This document shows, one piece after another, positions 5,425 to 11,599 of a stretch of DNA of 31,066 nt (position 1 is the stretch's first letter; each line of letters begins with the position of its first letter). Made by a program: the position numbers and the translations under genes. The notes under the pieces were generated by a model. The model was not told the origin of the DNA. It saw only the letters and a program-made list of their open reading frames with translations, and made no database searches. Source of the stretch: a virus; IMG/VR virus record IMGVR_UViG_3300044952_000747, positions 1-31,066 of that record. One strand, given 5' to 3'.

Positions 5425-5446
5425 ACTTACAAGCAAGTAAGATAAG

Positions 5447-5470
5447 CCCCCGCCAAAAGCGGGGGTTTTT
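5447..5470 (+). terminator. intrinsic terminator
   Basis: CCCCCGC-CAAAA-GCGGGGG followed by TTTTT. It ends the 4541-5424 gene group. Confidence 0.9.
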
Positions 5471-5902
5471 CTTTGCCTGTCTAAACTTACACAGCTGTAA
5501 GTTTACAGGCAGGTGTAACTTTTATGCCCTGCAAAAGTTACACCTGTGTAAGTTTGCACCGTTGTAAGTTAAGATTTAGTACATGGTTGTAAGTTAACTG
5601 AACATATCTTTATGATGTGAGAAAACTAACACTTGTGTAAGAGAACACGCATGTACTTTATGGAGCCCGCAAACTAACGCACCTGTAAGTTAAGGAATAG
5701 GTTGTGTAAGTTATCAAAAGTTGCTGTAAGTTTAGGGAAAAGGGTATCTGTAACCAGACTGTAACATTCCCTCTGATATATCTCATATGGGCATTGAGTT
5801 TCCCGACATTGTTACAAAATGATTACCTTGTGTTTGTGTTTGGGTTCCGATATTGTTTCTCTTATCAAGCAATAACGCTTGGTACTAACGAAAGGCAAGG
5901 AA
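5471..5902. other. non-coding stretch dense in TGTAAG sites
   Basis: About nine half-sites, including the hairpin ACTTACA-CAGC-TGTAAGT near 5484-5501. Two are followed by CTTTATG at 15-base spacing (TGTAAG 5588 with CTTTATG 5608; TGTAAG 5636 with CTTTATG 5656). GATATATC with CATATGGG near 5777-5791 resembles 6513-6538. No ORF is supported apart from the start of the next gene. Confidence 0.65.
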
Positions 5903-6175
5903 ATGGAATTTGAAGTAATTGAAGAGTCAGCGATGGAATTCGTTCCTCGTGGTCGTCAGAGTCTCGTTCCCCAGGAATTGGTGAACGCATTGCAGAAGTT
6001 GGGTAAGGGCAAGGCTCTTAAACTTACAGGCATGCAAGTTAACCCAACTGCCAAGACTTTCAAGACTGACAAGGCACGAATCAGTGCAACACTCCGCCAA
6101 GCCGCAAAACAGGCAAAGTGTGAGGTTCACATTCGCTGGAGCGTCAATGGCACTCCACAATTGGTAAAGAAGTAA
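5903..6175 (+). CDS. small basic protein of a three-member family, possible DNA binding
   Basis: Start at ATG 5903 after GAAAGGCAAGGAA; a TTG upstream is in frame but lacks a ribosome site. The 90-aa product has FVPRGRQSLVPQELVNALQKLGKGKAL, a variable loop, then ARISATLRQAAKQAKCEVHIRW. More than half its residues match the gene at 6663, and the same layout is recognisable in the leftward gene 27939-28301. The R-G-R box, Lys/Arg content and helix-strand pattern suggest a nucleic-acid-binding protein. A TGTAAG-type hairpin (CTTACA-GGCA-TGCAAG) is embedded in its coding sequence. It has its own UUCG-loop terminator. Confidence 0.75.
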   Translation: MEFEVIEESAMEFVPRGRQSLVPQELVNALQKLGKGKALKLTGMQVNPTAKTFKTDKARISATLRQAAKQAKCEVHIRWSVNGTPQLVKK

Positions 6176-6230
6176 TTCACCCCCGAATTACTTCCGTGTA
6201 AGTTACACTTAACTTACACGCCTGTAAGGG

Positions 6231-6259
6231 AGCGGTAGCCTTCGGGCTACCGCTTTCTT
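6231..6259 (+). terminator. intrinsic terminator with UUCG loop
   Basis: AGCGGTAGCC-TTCG-GGCTACCGCT, a perfect ten-base stem, followed by TTCTTA. It ends the 5903 gene. Confidence 0.85.
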
Positions 6260-6306
6260 ACGCTCTAGTAAACTTACATGAGCGTAAACTTACACGGAGC
6301 TTGAGG

Positions 6307-6345
6307 GCGGGTGTAAGTTTAGTGCACTCCTAAACTTACACCCGC
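6307..6345. repeat. 16-bp perfect inverted repeat built from TGTAAG sites
   Basis: GCGGGTGTAAGTTTAG pairs perfectly with CTAAACTTACACCCGC around the loop TGCACTC. There is no T-run on the plus strand, so it is not a plain terminator; a cruciform or RNA hairpin is possible. Confidence 0.85.
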
Positions 6346-6662
6346 TGTAAGATTACACATATGTAAGCTAAGTTTAGTATGTTTATGTAAGTTTACAGTC
6401 ATGTACTTTATGTAATCCAAATACCAATGTAAGTTTACACCGAACACCTTTATGGGCAGCCCCGTGTAAGTTTTCTGAATTGGCTTGTAAGTTATCAAAA
6501 CCTTGATAAAGGTTAGATATATCACTAAAACCCATATGCAATAAGGGTTTTATCGGGGTTAGGTAGTATCAATGGGTTAGGGCTTGGACTAATCTGAGTG
6601 TTGTCAAAGCAATACCGCAATGACAACCGCTTAGGCGGTCTAAACTTACAGGAGAGGTAATT

Positions 6663-6935
6663 ATGGACTTTGAGTTCATTGACGAAGGGGATATGGATTT
6701 CGTACCCCGTGGGCGTAGGTCATCCGTACCTGCCGAACTGGTGACAGCCATTGCCAAATTGGGCAAGGGCAAAGCCATCCGCGTGTCATCCATGAAGGTG
6801 GATGTCACCAAGCCAACCGCAAAGACCGACAAGGCTCGGGTCTCGGCAACCATCCGCCAAGCAGGCGCACAAGCAAAGACTAAGGTCACGATTGCTTGGT
6901 CGCTTGACGGGACACCACAGGTACTGCGTAAGTAA
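6663..6935 (+). CDS. small basic protein, paralogue of the 5903 gene
   Basis: The leader AAACTTACAGGAGAGGTAATT carries a strong ribosome site fused to a CTTACA half-site. The 90-aa product starts MDFEFIDEGDMDFVPRGRRS and continues AELVTAIAKLGKGKAIRV, KTDKARVSATIRQAGAQAK and KVTIAWSLDGTPQVLRK, parallel to the 5903 protein throughout. GC content is higher than in its sister gene, so the pair probably diverged before joining, or one was acquired. It has its own UUCG-loop terminator. Function unknown; a nucleic-acid-binding regulator is a reasonable guess. Confidence 0.78.
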   Translation: MDFEFIDEGDMDFVPRGRRSSVPAELVTAIAKLGKGKAIRVSSMKVDVTKPTAKTDKARVSATIRQAGAQAKTKVTIAWSLDGTPQVLRK

Positions 6936-6958
6936 CCCCAAACTTACAGACCTGTAAG

Positions 6959-6988
6959 AGAAGCCCGCTGTTCGCAGCGGGCTTCTTT
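6959..6988 (+). terminator. intrinsic terminator with UUCG loop
   Basis: AGAAGCCCGCTG-TTCG-CAGCGGGCTTCT, a perfect twelve-base stem, followed by TTT. Confidence 0.9.
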
Positions 6989-7382
6989 TATCTTACCCTT
7001 GTGTAAGCTTACACACCAGTAAGTTATGGGCGGGTGTAATCTTACATTTTTGTAAGATTACACCCGTGTAAACTTACACCACTTCCTTATCTAATTGAGT
7101 ATGTATTTTCTAATCCAAATCAGAACCTTTATCCTAATCCTATTTTCAATACTAACTTTATGGAAGCGTAAGGTTACAACCCTGTAAGATTACAGTCCTG
7201 TAAGCTTACACCGCTGGAGATAAATAAAAAGGTAAAGGCTTACCTATGCTTTTAGATAAACCTTTACCTTTATGAGGGGTCTTTTACCCAACTTATATTT
7301 TTGGGGATTACATCATTGTAATTTGTATCTAGTACTAGAGTAGATACCTAACCTGTTGGTCACACCTAATCATTCCCCGATT
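6989..7382. other. non-coding stretch at the convergence of the two gene blocks
   Basis: It contains the last TGTAAG cluster, including the perfect 16-bp hairpin at 7031-7066 and three full sites near 7164-7212. CCTTTAT motifs lie at 7126, 7156 and 7267. An 11-bp inverted repeat AAAGGTAAAGG / CCTTTACCTTT lies at 7228-7238/7261-7271. After 7215 it is AT-rich. No gene seen. Confidence 0.6.
7031..7066. repeat. 16-bp perfect hairpin with TTTT loop
   Basis: CGGGTGTAATCTTACA pairs perfectly with TGTAAGATTACACCCG around TTTT. It is the most perfect paired TGTAAG site in the window. Confidence 0.9.
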
Positions 7383-7541
7383 TCAATTACAAATTCTTGG
7401 ACATGATCTTTCACTAATATCCTTGTGATATATCACACTAAAGTTTTGATGAGTATGTTCATTTAATTTTTGGGGAATATATACATTAATGTATTCAGAA
7501 CCTTTATAGGGGGTCATATAGGGTCTCATTCTATGTCGCAT
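7383..7541 (-). CDS. possible small protein, 52 aa
   Basis: ATG at 7541 follows AGGA at seven bases. The ORF begins MRHRMRPYMTPYKGSEYINV and ends ERSCPRICN. The segment MRPYMTPYKG matches the repeated units MRPKTGSHKG and MRPKRSPHKG of the 37-aa ORF between terS and terL, with DNA similarity at identical spacing. It would be the last gene of the leftward block. AT-rich surroundings make a chance ORF possible. Confidence 0.35.
   Translation of the reverse strand: MRHRMRPYMTPYKGSEYINVYIPQKLNEHTHQNFSVIYHKDISERSCPRICN
7424..7437. promoter_or_regulatory. 14-bp perfect palindrome
   Basis: TGTGATATATCACA is a perfect palindrome. The overlapping ATATCACACTAAA (7430-7442) is identical to 26681-26693, where it forms one arm of another inverted repeat. 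Operator is the simplest reading. It also lies inside the possible ORF 7383-7541. Confidence 0.45.
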
Positions 7542-7699
7542 ACAAAAATCCTAAGGAAATAGGGTATATTTCCCTTATTTTATATGGTTTTACTATAAAA
7601 CACCTATGTATTTAATAGATTCTACACCTTTATTGAGCGCTTTTCACAACAATTTAGGTATACGGGTAGGTATACGGTATGCTATTCAAGGGCTAATCC
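7542..7699. other. AT-rich gap with a small tandem repeat
   Basis: TAGGTATACGGG and TAGGTATACGGT sit in tandem (7655-7666 and 7667-7678), each centred on the palindrome GTATAC. A CCTTTAT motif is at 7627. No gene seen. Confidence 0.5.
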
Positions 7700-7909
7700 C
7701 TATCTAATAGCTGTCCACCATTCATCTTCCTTATCTTGATCTACTCCAGGTAATTGGTCTACCTTAGATTCAATCCTATTCAGACGATGAATGAGTTTCC
7801 TTTCTCTGAGGTAATCCTCTAGTATCTCTATCATAGTAACCAATAGATATACCCCGCCAAATATCATGAAGTATGAGGCAACCATTTTTAGAAACAGATC
7901 CGTAGTCAT
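7700..7909 (-). CDS. small membrane protein, 69 aa
   Basis: Start at ATG 7909, five bases after the stop of the upstream gene and just behind AAGGAT; a longer ORF runs back into that gene but lacks a ribosome site. One membrane span (ASYFMIFGGVYLLVTMIEIL) is followed by a charged, probably helical segment (EDYLRERKLIHRLNRIESKVDQL). Likely membrane-anchored with the coiled part in the cytoplasm. No family is recognised. Confidence 0.62.
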   Translation of the reverse strand: MTTDLFLKMVASYFMIFGGVYLLVTMIEILEDYLRERKLIHRLNRIESKVDQLPGVDQDKEDEWWTAIR

Positions 7910-7913
7910 ATCC

Positions 7914-8105
7914 TTATCCCTTCTCAATCGTAAAGTGAACACTATGCCCACCTGGGTTCTCATCCGTAGATACCATATGATCTATAACCTCATCCAGTTC
8001 CAATTCTGCATTACATTTCCTACAATAAACCAGAACCTTTTCCCCAGCTTTTAAAACACTCAAAGGGAAGTTCCCATACAATTCCATAACACTATTGGCA
8101 CTCAT
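7914..8105 (-). CDS. hypothetical protein with CxxC, 63 aa
   Basis: I take ATG 8105, which overlaps the upstream gene by 14 bases; ATG 8087 (MELYGNFPL) is an alternative. The product contains VYCRKCNAELELDEVIDHM, a CxxC knuckle with a later His, so a half zinc ribbon is possible. It is embedded in a run of overlapping leftward genes. Confidence 0.55.
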   Translation of the reverse strand: MSANSVMELYGNFPLSVLKAGEKVLVYCRKCNAELELDEVIDHMVSTDENPGGHSVHFTIEKG

Positions 8106-8262
8106 GCCCATACCCCATTTCATTCTCATCTAATAACATTTCACACTCATCACAAATATCATAATAAAGCGTACCTGTTTCTATATCCTGAAGGGCTTTT
8201 ACTCCCGCAATATTTATGCGAGCCATAGCCACTGCATCAGCTTTGTATTTAACCTTAGTCAT
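8092..8262 (-). CDS. hypothetical zinc-ribbon-like protein, 56 aa
   Basis: Start at ATG 8262 behind AGGTGGC; it overlaps the stop of the upstream gene. The C-terminal half reads YYDICDECEMLLDENEMGYGHEC, giving a C-x2-C...H-x-C set that could bind zinc. The N-terminal half is a basic helix (MTKVKYKADAVAMARI). No family is named. Confidence 0.6.
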   Translation of the reverse strand: MTKVKYKADAVAMARINIAGVKALQDIETGTLYYDICDECEMLLDENEMGYGHECQ

Positions 8263-8413
8263 TTTTTGCCACCTGGTCCTTTTCAATAATTAATTTCATT
8301 CGTTCCACTATTTTCTTAACTTCTGTATAATGCCATACTGGTCTATCAACATAGCCTTCTTCTAATTTAGATAGTATCCTAATAACCCATTCCATCTCTT
8401 GGCTATTAATCAA
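8255..8413 (-). CDS. hypothetical protein, 52 aa
   Basis: The best ribosome site (GAGGATTATC) precedes a TTG at 8413, which overlaps the upstream stop; ATG 8395 (MEWVIRILSKLEEGY) is the alternative. The product is a short amphipathic helical protein with no recognised family. Confidence 0.52.
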   Translation of the reverse strand: MINSQEMEWVIRILSKLEEGYVDRPVWHYTEVKKIVERMKLIIEKDQVAKND

Positions 8414-8618
8414 GATAATCCTCTTTCCATTGCTGAACAAGAGCTTTGAGGTTATCAAGGATCTTATAGATTTCGCTAAAGTCAGGGTGATCTTTTATCA
8501 CAACCCCGATCCTGGTATGTTCCATATCCTCAATGAAACCTCTAACAGTTTCTACACCCTTCTCTAATTCTTCAAGGGTTAAATCCATAGCCATTGTCTT
8601 AGTTATTCCCTGTTCCAT
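8406..8618 (-). CDS. hypothetical helical protein, 70 aa
   Basis: ATG 8618 follows AGAAGAG at five bases. The product is mostly charged helix (LEELEKGVETVRGFIEDMEH and IYKILDNLKALVQQW). It overlaps its neighbours on both sides, consistent with translational coupling. No family is recognised. Confidence 0.6.
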   Translation of the reverse strand: MEQGITKTMAMDLTLEELEKGVETVRGFIEDMEHTRIGVVIKDHPDFSEIYKILDNLKALVQQWKEDYLD

Positions 8619-8740
8619 TTATACTCTTCTTTCCATTGAGTTCCGTATTGATCATGCTTTTCAATTGCTCTTCTAACCACATGAATATGAAACTGAATGC
8701 CAGCAAACATGCCAACTCCTAATGCCAATATTGTCTTCAA
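8603..8740 (-). CDS. small membrane-anchored protein, 45 aa, TTG start
   Basis: A GGGAG site five bases before TTG 8740 gives LKTILALGVGMFAGIQFHIHVV, a short membrane span, then a polar helix (RRAIEKHDQYGTQWKEEYKW). The stop overlaps the start of the next gene by 16 bases. No family is recognised. Confidence 0.5.
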   Translation of the reverse strand: MKTILALGVGMFAGIQFHIHVVRRAIEKHDQYGTQWKEEYKWNRE

Positions 8741-8741
8741 C

Positions 8742-8816
8742 TTAACTCCCTAGTAATAAAATCATAATAAAGATACCGATAATTCCTAACCCAATTCTAA
8801 CCATTTCAAATGTCAT
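8742..8816 (-). CDS. membrane peptide, 24 aa
   Basis: AAGGAGGA lies six bases before the ATG, one of the best ribosome sites in the block, and the start overlaps the upstream stop (TAATG). The peptide is a single hydrophobic helix (VRIGLGIIGIFIMILLLG). The strong site argues that it is translated despite its size. Confidence 0.55.
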   Translation of the reverse strand: MTFEMVRIGLGIIGIFIMILLLGS

Positions 8817-9145
8817 TAAAACTCCTCCTTTTTAAACCCCAATCCGTATGTATTATCGCATTCCATAATACGACTAAACCCATCTCTCATAACCTTAGCT
8901 TGATGCGAACCGCAGCAATAGTCTTGATTATACCTACTTAGTTTAGTCGCACAATTAACATAACAACAAATACCAGTATTTAGCTTTGAAACATCAAAAC
9001 CAATTTCTGATAATTTCTTGATAACTCTGGTTTTTCTTGATTCATTTCTCTTACGATTTATCGCAAGACGAGCTTCAGGATCAACCTTCATCAAAGCTTT
9101 TTTCTTTTCGTATTTCACTTTCCTTGACTCTGGACTATATGCCAT
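8816..9145 (-). CDS. basic protein with Cys/His cluster, 109 aa
   Basis: ATG 9145 follows AAGGGAACAA. The N-terminal half is very basic (ESRKVKYEKKKALMKV, INRKRNESRKTRVIKKL). The second half carries GICCYVNCATKL and YCCGSHQAKVMRDG, a compact set of Cys and His that could bind zinc, somewhat like HNH or zinc-finger proteins of phages. Nucleic-acid binding is likely but not proven; catalytic residues of an HNH nuclease are not evident. Confidence 0.65.
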   Translation of the reverse strand: MAYSPESRKVKYEKKKALMKVDPEARLAINRKRNESRKTRVIKKLSEIGFDVSKLNTGICCYVNCATKLSRYNQDYCCGSHQAKVMRDGFSRIMECDNTYGLGFKKEEF

Positions 9146-9204
9146 TTGTTCCCTTTTATATATGATAAAAATATTGTTGATATATTAGTTTTTCCTAATG
9201 ATAA

Positions 9205-9753
9205 TTATAGCTCTACCTTAGGATACATTCCCATCTCTTTTTCCCCTAGTTTTAGGTCATCTTTGAACCTGGTCAATGTCTGAACATAAGGTCTAGCTGA
9301 CTCTAAACTCACTAATGATCTACCATCAAATTCATCTAGAATTTCTTTCCTGACATAAACAAAATTCTCTTCCCAATTCTTAGGGTCAATCATATCGTGA
9401 ATCCTTTGTAGGATAAGTAACATACCCAATGAGTTATCTGTAATCTCCCAATTTTCACAAGATGTTCTTACAGCATCAATCACACTTGGATTATCAATAG
9501 TTTGTGATTCTAAATGGTCATCATAAACATCATCATCAATGATATGACCAACGGCACATTTAAGTGTGTCAATAATCGTACCTTGATCATCTCTTATAAA
9601 ACCACGATAAACGCAATCTCCACTGCTATCCCATGTTTCAGTTTCATAATCAAATACACTCTCTTGTGATTTCTCACCCTGTATCAAAAGGTTTGAAACA
9701 ATATAATCCATCACTTGCATGTCATTTTCTAAATCACTCAATTGCATAGTCAT
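9205..9753 (-). CDS. phage hypothetical protein with CAVG motif, 182 aa
   Basis: ATG 9753 follows GGAGGCATTTTAAT. The segment LKCAVGHIIDDDVYDDHLES and the later LLILQRIHDMIDPKNW align with LMCAVGCLIDEDLYSEKIEN and LGELQNIHDEYEPDSW of the gene at 12280, so the two are paralogues. Proteins with a CAVG-L-I/L-D core are widespread phage hypotheticals of unknown role. Acidic overall. Confidence 0.72.
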   Translation of the reverse strand: MTMQLSDLENDMQVMDYIVSNLLIQGEKSQESVFDYETETWDSSGDCVYRGFIRDDQGTIIDTLKCAVGHIIDDDVYDDHLESQTIDNPSVIDAVRTSCENWEITDNSLGMLLILQRIHDMIDPKNWEENFVYVRKEILDEFDGRSLVSLESARPYVQTLTRFKDDLKLGEKEMGMYPKVEL

Positions 9754-9804
9754 ATTAAAATGCCTCCATTTAGCTCTATTTGGCTCTATTTTCGTTTTTA
9801 AAGG

Positions 9805-9840
9805 TTAAACACCCCAGATATACCTACCTGGGGTGTTTAA
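9805..9840 (-). terminator. hairpin between 9753 and 9847 genes
   Basis: TTAAACACCCCAG and CTGGGGTGTTTAA form a perfect 13-base stem with a ten-base loop. On the minus strand it follows the gene 9847-10044. The T-run is short. Confidence 0.7.
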
Positions 9841-9846
9841 CAAAGA

Positions 9847-10044
9847 TTAAGCTTTTATATCGGATTGATACTCGGCGTGAATATATTTCCAATATTTATT
9901 CAATTCAGCAGTGGTAGCTTCAGATGAATCTATACCGTTAGACACAGTATGCTGATAATTCAAAAGAATATCGGCATAATCATCATCACAACCTAAAGCA
10001 TCTTTTACCATGCTTCTCCAGTAATGATTATATTTATGGATCAC
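9847..10044 (-). CDS. hypothetical protein, 65 aa, GTG start
   Basis: GTG 10044 overlaps the upstream TGA as GTGA. The product (MIHKYNHYWRSMVKDALGC) is a small mixed-charge protein with a likely helical middle. No family is recognised. It is the last gene before the hairpin at 9805. Confidence 0.58.
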   Translation of the reverse strand: MIHKYNHYWRSMVKDALGCDDDYADILLNYQHTVSNGIDSSEATTAELNKYWKYIHAEYQSDIKA

Positions 10045-10667
10045 GATACTACCGCTTCTTTCTTAATGTAATACGGTTCACCATCCATATCAGCTAAACA
10101 AATTTCTTCATTTAGAATTCTTGTTAATACATCTATTGCTGTAAGGTAATCAATAGTCGTAAAATCAATCATAAGATCTGGGTTATCCCATTCCATACCA
10201 TATTCATCAGCCTCTTCTAATGATCCATACTCTTCTACTCGCAAATCAGAATATTTATCTGACTCCATATACATCAACCATTTCCAAATAGAAGCACCAT
10301 CACCATAATAAAGATTTCTACCCTCTTGATATGTGAAACCTAAAAATTCATTTGATGTGCTTTCAAAACCTTGAAGCTGAGCTGAATGATCATCAATTGT
10401 CAACCACTTAGGCGCTTTCCATTCATTTGCTATTGCTGTAGCAAATCCTGCAATACAACCCATTGATGTACAATTAAAGATATTTGTACCTTCTTCAATA
10501 CGAAGAACTCTATTTACATTATATTTACTTGCCAACTCACCATCTTCAAATATATATTCTTCATTTCTATCATCACTTAGCTTACCAATAAAGGCAGCCA
10601 TATTAAATTTCTTTTGTCCATCAAACTTAATGGCATCAATTACTCTTTGTAGATTTTGCTTATTCAT
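10041..10667 (-). CDS. phage hypothetical protein, 208 aa, CIAG motif
   Basis: AAGGAG five bases before ATG 10667. Contains FNCTSMGCIAGFATAIANEW, resembling the C-x-x-x-x-C-I-A-G-W/F-A core of a family common in actinophages and other phages. This may be a distant relative of the CAVG proteins at 9205 and 12280. The C-terminal half has TIDYLTAIDVLTRILNEE. Function unknown. Confidence 0.72.
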   Translation of the reverse strand: MNKQNLQRVIDAIKFDGQKKFNMAAFIGKLSDDRNEEYIFEDGELASKYNVNRVLRIEEGTNIFNCTSMGCIAGFATAIANEWKAPKWLTIDDHSAQLQGFESTSNEFLGFTYQEGRNLYYGDGASIWKWLMYMESDKYSDLRVEEYGSLEEADEYGMEWDNPDLMIDFTTIDYLTAIDVLTRILNEEICLADMDGEPYYIKKEAVVS

Positions 10668-10810
10668 CTCATCTCCTTGTAGTTTCCGTTTGCTGTTTCT
10701 TTTAGGTTTGTATAAATAATAACTTGACCTTCATTATCTTCATCAAAAGAACAATTAGGCAAAAGCTTTTCTAACTTATTGCGTAACTTATCTCCATTTA
10801 TTTTATTCAT
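10664..10810 (-). CDS. hypothetical protein, 48 aa
   Basis: The ORF starts at ATG 10810, eight bases inside the end of the upstream gene, and stops in an ATGA overlap with the gene at 10667. The product contains KLLPNCSFDEDNEGQVIIYTNL, a pattern seen in small phage proteins. Both ends are coupled to neighbours, which supports it. Confidence 0.6.
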   Translation of the reverse strand: MNKINGDKLRNKLEKLLPNCSFDEDNEGQVIIYTNLKETANGNYKEMR

Positions 10811-11042
10811 TCTCAATCCATCCATCATACTCAGTTATAGTTTCTACTATCATGTTGTATATTAAACCCTGGTAATACTCAGTCATATCGTCAAACTCCA
10901 TAACTACCTTTTCCCATGACTCATTAGTTACTTTTGCATCCATGTCTTCAAATAACTCTTTAGCCCACCATGCAATACAAATTTCTTCATCCTGGTCTAA
11001 ATAATCATTTAGCATCTTGATTGCTTCTTTTACCGTTGTCAT
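10803..11042 (-). CDS. acidic hypothetical protein, 79 aa
   Basis: ATG 11042 lies one base after the upstream stop; no good ribosome site is visible, so translation probably depends on coupling. The product (MTTVKEAIKMLNDYLDQDEEICIAW...) is acidic and mostly helical. No family is recognised. Confidence 0.62.
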   Translation of the reverse strand: MTTVKEAIKMLNDYLDQDEEICIAWWAKELFEDMDAKVTNESWEKVVMEFDDMTEYYQGLIYNMIVETITEYDGWIENE

Positions 11043-11043
11043 A

Positions 11044-11364
11044 TCAGAATAGTAACGCTTCCTGTACTCTTAGGAAATCCAAAACCTGAAGCCATTTCTC
11101 ATCACTGAGCGCACCCAAATCAAGGAGGTCTTTTTCCAACTTATCATTAAGCCCAAGATCTGCCAATTCTTTTACACAGGAGACAAACTCAGGTTTGTTT
11201 GTTTCAAAATGAGCAATCTTACCTGTAATAGGGTTTCTTACATAAACAAATTGCGCACCCTTACAAGGAATCAATAGGCTATAATTTCCGTTAATAGCTC
11301 CTTGAATCAATTGCTCTTGTTCTGTCTTTTTGTCTAGCTTTACTGCAGCCTTTTTAGTTGCCAT
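11044..11364 (-). CDS. hypothetical protein, 106 aa
   Basis: GGAGATAACTA precedes ATG 11364. The N-terminus is basic (MATKKAAVKLDKK). The middle has a beta-rich segment (YSLLIPCKGAQFVYVRNPITGKIAHF) and the C-terminus is a helical acidic segment. No family is recognised. Confidence 0.62.
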   Translation of the reverse strand: MATKKAAVKLDKKTEQEQLIQGAINGNYSLLIPCKGAQFVYVRNPITGKIAHFETNKPEFVSCVKELADLGLNDKLEKDLLDLGALSDEKWLQVLDFLRVQEALLF

Positions 11365-11599
11365 TAGTTATCTCCAATTTTTCCTGTAGTAGTTGTAACA
11401 TTCTTGTATCTGTTGCCATAATCTTTTCGTTATCTAATTTGATCCACTCACCCGTACCCATATTGAAAACTGGGGTTGGATAAAATACTTCAACATTTTC
11501 AAGATCTAAATCAAAGTTAATCTTGTCATCTTTATCAAGCCATGCTTTTACAATAAAGTGATGTTCTTTTCTATGGATATCTCCATGCTTAATCCCCAT
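11354..11599 (-). CDS. hypothetical protein, 81 aa
   Basis: I choose ATG 11599 (MGIKHGDIHRKEHHFIVKAW), which overlaps the upstream gene by eleven bases; ATG 11638 would overlap by fifty. The product is beta-rich (FDLDLENVEVFYPTPVF) with a helical end. Function unknown. Confidence 0.6.
   Translation of the reverse strand: MGIKHGDIHRKEHHFIVKAWLDKDDKINFDLDLENVEVFYPTPVFNMGTGEWIKLDNEKIMATDTRMLQLLQEKLEITNGN

Larger units (their letters stand above)
6176..6662. other. non-coding stretch between the paralogues
   Basis: It holds the terminator at 6231-6254, about a dozen TGTAAG half-sites, and a 16-bp perfect hairpin (6307-6345). Two TGTAAG-N15-TTTATG pairs occur (6386/6406 and 6428/6448). GATATATCACTAAAA is present near 6513, and a segment near 6540 resembles 2238-2257. 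The minus-strand ORF across it is a shadow of the palindromes. Confidence 0.65.
3360..7215. repeat. array of about fifty TGTAAG/CTTACA half-sites and palindromes
   Basis: The core is TGTAAG-T/A-TTACA, a near-palindrome, present as single half-sites, as full sites, and as paired sites making hairpins. Counting GTAAG plus CTTAC by eye gives about fifty in 3.9 kb, including a few inside genes. They lie in nearly every gap, often directly before Shine-Dalgarno sites, and are rare elsewhere in the window (a cluster at 26880-26921). The spread resembles multi-copy repressor sites such as the stoperators of L5-like mycobacteriophages, though the sequence is unrelated. Confidence 0.85.

Noticed and set aside
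5370-5567. 65-aa plus-strand ORF
   Set aside because: Overlaps the 30-aa membrane peptide in another frame, then crosses a strong terminator and palindromes.
6319-6525. 68-aa minus-strand ORF
   Set aside because: The frame is created by repeated TGTAAG/CTTACA units (residues such as VNLH repeat), not by a gene.
6569-6889. 106-aa minus-strand ORF
   Set aside because: Antisense shadow of the 6663 gene, which has a ribosome site, a paralogue and a terminator.
3360-7215. CRISPR-like array
   Set aside because: Repeats are about 12 bases, irregularly spaced, in both orientations and interleaved with genes. There are no uniform spacers and no cas genes.
3360-7215. TGTAAG sites as biotin, Fur, FNR or NrdR operators
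   Set aside because: Compared by eye; none of these consensus sequences fits the core or the copy number.
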